From NCBI RefSeq assembly GCF_030272615.1, contig NC_081413.1, positions 551,703,136 to 551,767,135 on the forward strand: 64,000 bases of DNA. Direction: 5' to 3'. Made by a program: the position numbers and the translations under genes. Source of the DNA: Cryptomeria japonica (Eukaryota > Streptophyta > Pinopsida > Cupressales > Cupressaceae). The stretch's first letter is position 1. Each line of letters opens with the position of its first letter. This document shows positions 58,041 through 64,000 of the stretch, piece by piece. Under the pieces are notes generated by a model, which was not told where the DNA came from, did no database searches, and saw only the letters and a list, made by a program, of their open reading frames with translations.

Positions 58041-58337
58041 AGATTTCCTTTGTGGTCCGTTGGATCTTTTTTTAAAATTCAATTGTGAATTGATTGCCAA
58101 AACATGTGGATTAATGTTGCAATTCAATGCTTTGTTTCCGTATTAAGCCTCACATCAACGGAATTTTAGTATCATTTCAAGGAATTTTGCAGAGGAACCA
58201 TTGCACAGAGCGAGTTTCTTTAGGAAACAAGTAAGTTCTGCACTCATTTTGAAAGTTACAGTTCTAATTGGTTTCATCAGGTGTTTAAATTCTCAGAGGT
58301 CTATTTAAGTTTTAAATTGAAATAGCTATAATTCAAG

Positions 58338-59348
58338 ATGGCACCACGAAGAGATTTCACAGGGAAAGTGAATTATCAGGATAGAGCTATATGTGATGAT
58401 TTCTTGGAACAATTAACCATGTCTACAAATGTTGCTGCTAAGATCAAAGAATTAGTGCCCAAGGCCCCCCATTTGAGAATTGGAGATGGTTTGTATGACA
58501 AGGGGAGCTGGTTGAGGGATTCACAGATAGGGATATCAGGGTTGGGAATTTTCATGGTGGGTTTTGGCCAAAGACATTCCTCTGCTCCAATGAATAGTAT
58601 ATGGGAATTAGATGTGGGAAAGCTCATAGTCCCTGGGGTTTTTATGGATGTAGATTTATTAACCCAAGTTGCAAATAATTATGACCCTATTGCTAAATGT
58701 GTGAGAAATGTGAATGGGGGAGCGTTAATTGAGATTAACGATGATGAGTTTAGGAAGGTGTTTAAGCTCAGTGAGGTATCAAACTACTTAGAGCCAATCA
58801 ATTTTGATACACTTGGATAGGTCTACAATGTACAGAGAGATCACCTCAGGAGTGTCCCTTTGAAAGAATTTTTTGTCAAAATAGGAGGGTTAACTGTTGT
58901 AGGCCCTAGTACCATGGAACCCTTCTCTTTGAATTTGTTTACTCTGAGGGCTAAAGACATGTATTGGTCACTTTATCAGATTTTTGGGGAAGATGCTGAA
59001 ACCACTATGCCAACTCACTATATGCTAATGATAGCACAGATCTTAAACCCCTCTCTGGCAGTAACATTTGCTTATGCACCTTATCTCACTGATGCAATCC
59101 ATGTAGGATTGATAGGGATTAAAAATAGTAAGGTAGATAGACCTTTTGGGTGGTACTCTCTTCTCATGCATATGTTTTTGTTTAAAGGTGTTGATTACTT
59201 CGCTAATGAAATGGATCTGGTTAAGGAAAAGGATGGTGAAGAGATGCCTGTGCAATTATGGAGCACAATTTTGTCTTGGGATAAAGAGGATGTCAGTTAT
59301 TTGAAGTTTGACAGATGCTTTGCATCTAGGCTTAGGATTCTGTTGTGA
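58338..59348 (+). pseudogene. Unrecognised plant protein family, copy B, cut by a copia insertion
   Basis: ATG 58338 starts a 160-codon frame to TAG 58818-58820. The same frame continues for 162 codons to TGA 59346-59348. Visible parts are KVNYQDRAICDDFLEQL, ISGLGIFMVGFG, LDVGKLIVPGVFMDVDLL (58611-58661), MYWSLYQIFGED, then LLMHMFLFKG (59160-59189), EEMPVQLW and YLKFD (to 59312). GKL.VP.VF...DLL, LLMH..LF, PVQLW and YLKF match copy A in the same order. There is no signal peptide or membrane segment. A copia LTR starts at about 59396, so the C-terminus is missing. Conserved spacing with copy A and two substitution-type stops suggest a former protein-coding gene or element ORF. Confidence 0.75.
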
Positions 59349-59395
59349 CAACAAAACCCTAGGATCCCTAAGGCCCTGCTAGAGTGATAACTTAA

Positions 59396-60878
59396 TGAAT
59401 AGCAGATAGTACCAAACTAGTACTGAGAGGGGGGGTTGAATCAGTACAGACAAAAAAACATTCCTAAAATCGGTTTGTCAGCAGACACTGCGCTTTGACA
59501 AACAAATAGTAACACCGGTCTTAAACAAAGTACAACTGACAAAACCTAGAATAACTGAGACAAGCATAAACTGGTTGACACTTATCTTTTCATACAATCT
59601 AATACTTCATTTCCATTTCACCCTAGTGCATGAATAGGTACTCTATCATCAAAAAATAATAACAACTAGTTTAACATGTTTTACCGACAGACATAAGACA
59701 CTGAACCATCTCATGAAAACATCACACATGACATAGATTTTTCACTTGGAACCCCAACTGGGGAAAACTGCGGTGGGGATGAATACCCACAAGTTGTTTT
59801 AAACTCTTTAGAAGTCTGCTCTGTTAGGAGCCTTTTCCGGTTAAAGACTGATACAATAGGCTCTGTTAGGAACCGATCCTGTTAGGGATCACCCGGTTAA
59901 GGGATGGCTAAAATACCTAATTAAGGGTTAAACTCGGTTAAAGGTTACCTTGTTAGAGGATTTCAAGAACTCAATGGTTTTGAGTCAACCTGTTAAAGGA
60001 TTTATAGTAAGCCGGTTAAAGCTAGCCTATTAAGGGATTTCTCAACTATTGAAGTGGTTAGAGATCAACAGGTATTACAATGACTTGGTAACAACACTCA
60101 ATGCCAATGCAGATCCGCTTTAGCTCCTCTTCACCTTCTGCACTTTCACTCTACAGGTATCACTTCTCTCCTCTGGTCTGACAAGAATCATGTATCACTT
60201 CACTTGGATACACACGCATAACTTTTTTCCAACCACCTCAGAAAGAAACACAACATCGACCTTATAGGAAACAGATAGATCGGTAGCATAAACCCTAAAC
60301 CCTAAACCCTAAACCTGTTAGGTTAAGCAATTCAAATGGTTCAATCCTGACTGTTGAGCACATTACATTAAATGCAATAGTCTTGAACCGATCTCAAGAC
60401 ATTCTCCATCGTTCTTTTTCCACTTCTTTCATGGCGGTTGATAGCCCATCACGCGTTTTCGCCATTTACAGACTTCGCACATTCCTGAGGTAGATAGGAA
60501 CAATCGCCTTCATGCAAGATCCTTCATGCGCACAAGGCTGACATGGAAACACGATTTGTTCTTCGTTACAAAGCTACCTCATCACACAAAGTCACTGGTT
60601 GAGTCACATAGGCTAGAAGCACTTCAACCAGAAACCTTGAAGTTGAGACTACCAATCGGTAGTCATACAAAGCTTCCATGTACCAGTTCTCATATCAACA
60701 TGTCGATTCACCTTGAATAGACATACCGCTTCACTTTGGCACATATACCGGTTCACAATGTTATACCGGTTCTCACATATACTGGTTCTTTACCGATTCT
60801 CTCTTCTTTAGCATATTTGACATCAATGACAACATACAATGTCATTATGTCCTCATACCGGTTCACATAATGCCAACA
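59396..60878 (-). repeat. 3' LTR of a second Ty1/copia element, about 1.48 kb
   Basis: On the minus strand the LTR begins TGTTGGCATTATGTGAACC at 60878, right after a polypurine tract. The other edge is set at 59396 because TGAATAGCAG gives a TG start on the plus strand and because TACTGAGAGGGGGGGTTGAATCAG-type sequence is usual near such an LTR end. The edge could be off by some bases, since the other LTR is outside the window. Confidence 0.75.
60289..60316 (+). repeat. Short telomere-type repeat (AAACCCT)n inside the copia LTR
   Basis: AAACCCTAAACCCTAAACCC and flanks give between three and four units of the plant telomere repeat. Confidence 0.92.
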
Positions 60879-60892
60879 ATCTCCCCCTTTGG
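60879..60892 (-). other. Polypurine tract of the second copia element
   Basis: The minus strand reads CCAAAGGGGGAGAT directly before the LTR start TGTTGGC. Confidence 0.88.
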
Positions 60893-61121
60893 CATTGATG
60901 GCAATATACAAAGATATCTCTCTGCTTCACATCTTCTCATATCAATTTTTGTAGATATCTTCTCCACTTCACTTCTTCTCCCCCTTTGACAACAATGTCG
61001 AAGTGGAGGCACAAGCTTCCCTATTCCATTATGCTGCTCCCCCTGAGGAGTAGCATCCTTCAACACATCAATCCAAAAAAAATTGACTATGCAATACCTG
61101 ACTGATGTGGAGCAAATACCT

Positions 61122-62795
61122 TTAGTTCACCTCCTGAAGGGGTAGTAACCCTAATTCACCTCTTAAGTACATAAATGTAGCCTTTGGGAGAGGCTTGGTG
61201 AATATGTCTGCTAACTGCTCCTTACTGGAAACATGTTCCAGTGCAATCTCTTTGTTTTGAACCTTTTCCCTCAATAAATGGTACTTAAGCTCAAAGTGCT
61301 TGGTTCTAGAATGTAAAACCAGATTCTTTGAAATATTGATAGCACTTGTGTTATCACAGAATATGCTTACCAGTTCAGATACAGGAACTTTGAAGCCATT
61401 TAAACCATGCTTCATCCAGATTGTCTGAGTGTAGTTCATGAAAGCTGCAACATACTCTGCTTCCATTATGGATTGAGAGATACAACTCTGCTTCTTACTT
61501 ATCCATGAAACCAGTCTACCACCAAGAAAGAATGCACCACCGGTTGTGCTCTTCTGGTCGTTCACATTACCTACCCAATCAACATCTGTGAATATTTTCA
61601 AGTTGAAATCATTGCTATATGGATACCACAATCCATAGTCAACTATTCCTTTTAGATACCTAAGAATCCGCTTGACTGCAACCAAGTGGGATTCTCTTGG
61701 ACTTTTCTAGAACCTTGCAGTAATGCCAATTGCATGTGCAATATCTGGTTTGCTATGCACTACATAATGCAACTTACCAATAATTGATCGGTATTCCTTC
61801 TCATTAACCAATGCTGAGTCATCCTCTTTGGATAGTTTACAACCGGTCACCATCGGTGTACCAACCGGTTTGCTATCTTCCATGCCAAAGGTCTTCAACA
61901 CCTCTTTGACATACTTGGACTAAGTGATAAAGATTCCATCTTTCATCTGCTGAATCTGCAGTCCAATGAAGAACTTAATCTCCCCTATGAGTGACATCTC
62001 AAACTCTTTCTTCATCTCATCTGCAAACTCATGAATCATCTTGTCATCTCCACCAAAGATAATGTCATCAACAAATACCTCATAGATCAGGATCTGATCT
62101 CCTTCAGATTTCAAGTAGATATTACTATCTTCTCTTATTCTCTCAAATCCAATTTTCACAAGATGGGAGTGCAGATGTTCATACCATGCTCTAGGTGCCT
62201 GCTTTAGACCATATAAGGCTTTATGTAGCCTACACACCATGTCACTATCTTCAGATAGGGCAAACCCATCTGGTTTCTCTATATACACCTCCTCTTCAAG
62301 TACACCATTTAGGAATGCAGATTTTACATCCATTTGATATACTTTGAATCCTTTAAAAGATGCATATGCAAGAAGCATACAAACTCCTTCCAATCTGGCT
62401 ATAGGAGCAAAGGTTTCTCCATAGTCTTCTCCTTCTTCTTGGGCATATCCTTTACACACCAGTCTGACTTTGTTTCTAATCAGTGTGCCATCCTCATTCA
62501 GCTTATTTCTGAAAACCCATTTGGTACGGATGACATTTTTATGCTTCGGTCTGGGTACTAAAGACCATGTACCATTTTTCTCTATCTGGTCAAGTTCCTC
62601 TTCCATTGCCTTGATCCAGTCTTCATCTTTGTGTGCCTCTTTGAATGATTTAGGCTCAAATTTAGAAATCATACATGAGTTTTCTCTGACCTTTCTCCTT
62701 GTAAGGATTCCTACATCCTTATCTCCTATGATCTGCTTAGGATCATGATTCGGCTTGACATATCGAGGAATGGTCTTAACAGATTCCTCTTGCTT
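61122..62795 (-). pseudogene. Second copia element: reverse transcriptase and RNase H
   Basis: One frame holds everything, with stops near 61920 and 61707. Blocks in order are NGTWSLVPRPKHKNVIRTKW, GEDYGETFAPIARLEG, YQMDVKSAFLNGVLEEEVYI, KALYGLKQAPRAWYEH and VFVDDIIFGGDD (about 62078-62043), an active site with Phe in place of the usual Tyr before VDD. The RNase H has TDVDWVGNVNDQKSTTGGAF, EAEYVAA and FCDNTSAINISKN. The wording is closest to the SIRE/Maximus group of copia elements. The stop ahead of the polypurine tract is at 61122, with no env-like ORF after it. Confidence 0.92.
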
Positions 62796-64000
62796 TTATT
62801 CTTCATCCTCTTCTCCATCAGTGTCAGCATCTACATCTACCAGTGTAGGAACATTGTTACTGGTACTTGGTTGACTGGCAACCAATTCCCAGAAGGTTAC
62901 AACCGGTTCATTTACTGCTTGCTCACTGTCGGTTTCCTCAGTTTTCTTAGAGGTTTCATCAACTCTCACATTGATGCTTTCCATAATTCTTTGGGTCCTT
63001 TTATTGAAACACTTGGGAGCTTTGCTTTTGGTGGAATACCCTAGGAATATTCCCTCATCACATTTCGTATCATATTTTCTCTGGTGTTCGCTCCTCTTGA
63101 TGTGACATTTTCTACCAAACACTCTAAAGTAGCTAACCACAGGTGTCTTACCGGTCCAATACTCATAAGGAGTTTTATCCTTACCTTTCTTGATGAGTAC
63201 TCAGTTCATTGTGTAGACTGCAGTGCTCATCGCTTCTCTCCAAAAGGTGTGAGCGACCTTTCCTTGAATCAACATTGTTCTTGCTACTTCAACCACTGTC
63301 CAGTTATTCCTCTTTGCTAGGCCATTCTGCTATGGATTCCAGTGGGTAGACAGTTGCCTCTTGATGCCGTGTTCTTCACAGTACTTGTTGAATTCACCAG
63401 AAGTGAATTTCCCTCCTTTATTAGTTCGAAGACACTTGATCCTTTTACCGCTTTCCTTCTCCACTAATGCTCTGAAAGCTTTGAACTTTCCAAAAGCTTC
63501 AGACTTATCTTTCAAGAATGTGACCCACATCATTCTTGAGCATTCATCAGTGAGAATCATGAAGTACCTATCACCCTACACACCTAGTTTTCATAGGACC
63601 ACACAAATCAGTATGCACAAGATCAAGTAAATTGTCAGCAGTGAAAGGTTTACCTTTAAAGGTTGAGGAAGACATTTCCCCTAGTTGACATTCTCTGCAC
63701 AAGGTATTTTTTGGTTTGATCAGCACTGGCAACCCTCTAACTGCCTTGATCTTACTGGCCTTTACAATGTTGTCAAAGTTTACATGGCAGAGTCTCCTCT
63801 GCCATATCTAGCTGTCATCAAACTTGGCCATAAGACATGTACTGATATTTGCATTCAGCTAAAATAAGTTACCTTTGATCTGCATGCCGGTGGCCACCAA
63901 TTCACCATTCTTTCCTTTGATTCTGCACACTCCATTCTTGAATTCCAAAGTGAGACCACTATCATTTAGCTGGGAAACACTTAGAAGGTTGTGTCTGAGA
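62796..64000 (-). pseudogene. Second copia element: protease end and integrase, catalytic residues lost
   Basis: The window ends inside the protease-integrase junction (HNLLSVSQLNDSGLTLEF). The zinc domain follows (LCHVNFDNIVKASK and CRECQLGEMS, about 63800-63660), and the first catalytic aspartate is kept in VHTDLCG. The second block reads LRTNKGGKF (63440 area) where the family has LRTD(R/K)GGEF, and the third reads NGLAKRNN with AAG at 63312-63314 where the family has glutamate. Stops lie at 63330, near 63205 and at 62796. The integrase is therefore dead twice over. Confidence 0.9.

Noticed and set aside
1-64000. CRISPR arrays, bacterial operons, riboswitches or plasmid origins
   Set aside because: The sequence is plant nuclear DNA; the repeat arrays lack the regular repeat-spacer form and no bacterial gene is present.

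Overview
This is repeat-dominated nuclear DNA of a seed plant. No intact single-copy gene is visible. The evidence is plant-type LTR retrotransposons (a chromodomain Ty3/gypsy element, a Tat-lineage Ty3/gypsy element with a second archaeal-type RNase H and an antisense plant mobile domain ORF, and two Ty1/copia elements), plant LINE remnants, a plant-like receptor-kinase exon and a primer site matching a plant tRNA-Trp. The density of old, nested, stop-ridden elements and the long LTRs (1.4 to 3.8 kb) suggest a very large genome. I favour a conifer or other gymnosperm, but that is inference.

Layout. 1-6874: a decayed chromovirus whose 5' LTR is cut by the window edge, with a complete 1775 bp 3' LTR. 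6875-9680: intergenic DNA, an old LINE reverse-transcriptase fragment and the 3' part of a second LINE, both on the minus strand. 9681-33884: a Ty1/copia element (two 602 bp LTRs, 5 bp duplication CTACC) inserted into that second LINE, whose upstream part resumes at 33885-34181. Inside the copia element, 11824-30367 is an 18.5 kb Tat-lineage Ty3/gypsy element on the minus strand (two 1445 bp LTRs, about 1% divergent by eye, near-matching 5 bp duplication). The result is a three-level nest. 34182-39305: AT-rich intergenic DNA with a pyrimidine-rich tract and short tandem repeats. 39306-43122: a 3.8 kb solo LTR with perfect 5 bp duplication GTAAC. 43128-48670: intergenic DNA holding a 1.0 kb GC-rich element with 9 bp flanking direct repeats and one receptor-kinase exon with both splice sites. 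48670-50525: a 1.9 kb cluster of the palindrome CTAACACGCGTGTTAG and variants, followed by an unrecognised broken reading frame (50866-51606). 53494-59348: two diverged copies of an unrecognised plant protein family, head to head, with a roughly 127 bp tandem repeat array between them. 59396-64000: the 3' two thirds of another Ty1/copia element on the minus strand.

How the parts relate. The nest gives an order of events: LINE first, then copia (LTRs diverged by several percent), then the Tat element (LTRs almost identical). All three older LTR elements have lost integrase catalytic residues through changes consistent with G-to-A transition (Asp to Asn or Glu to Lys), as expected from decay of methylated DNA. 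Best candidates for something new: the 39-nt tRNA-Trp 3'-half primer site and opposed GCGCTATTG arrays of the Tat element, the unrecognised protein family at 53.5-59.3 kb, the CTAACACGCGTGTTAG cluster, and the hairpin repeats of the solo LTR.
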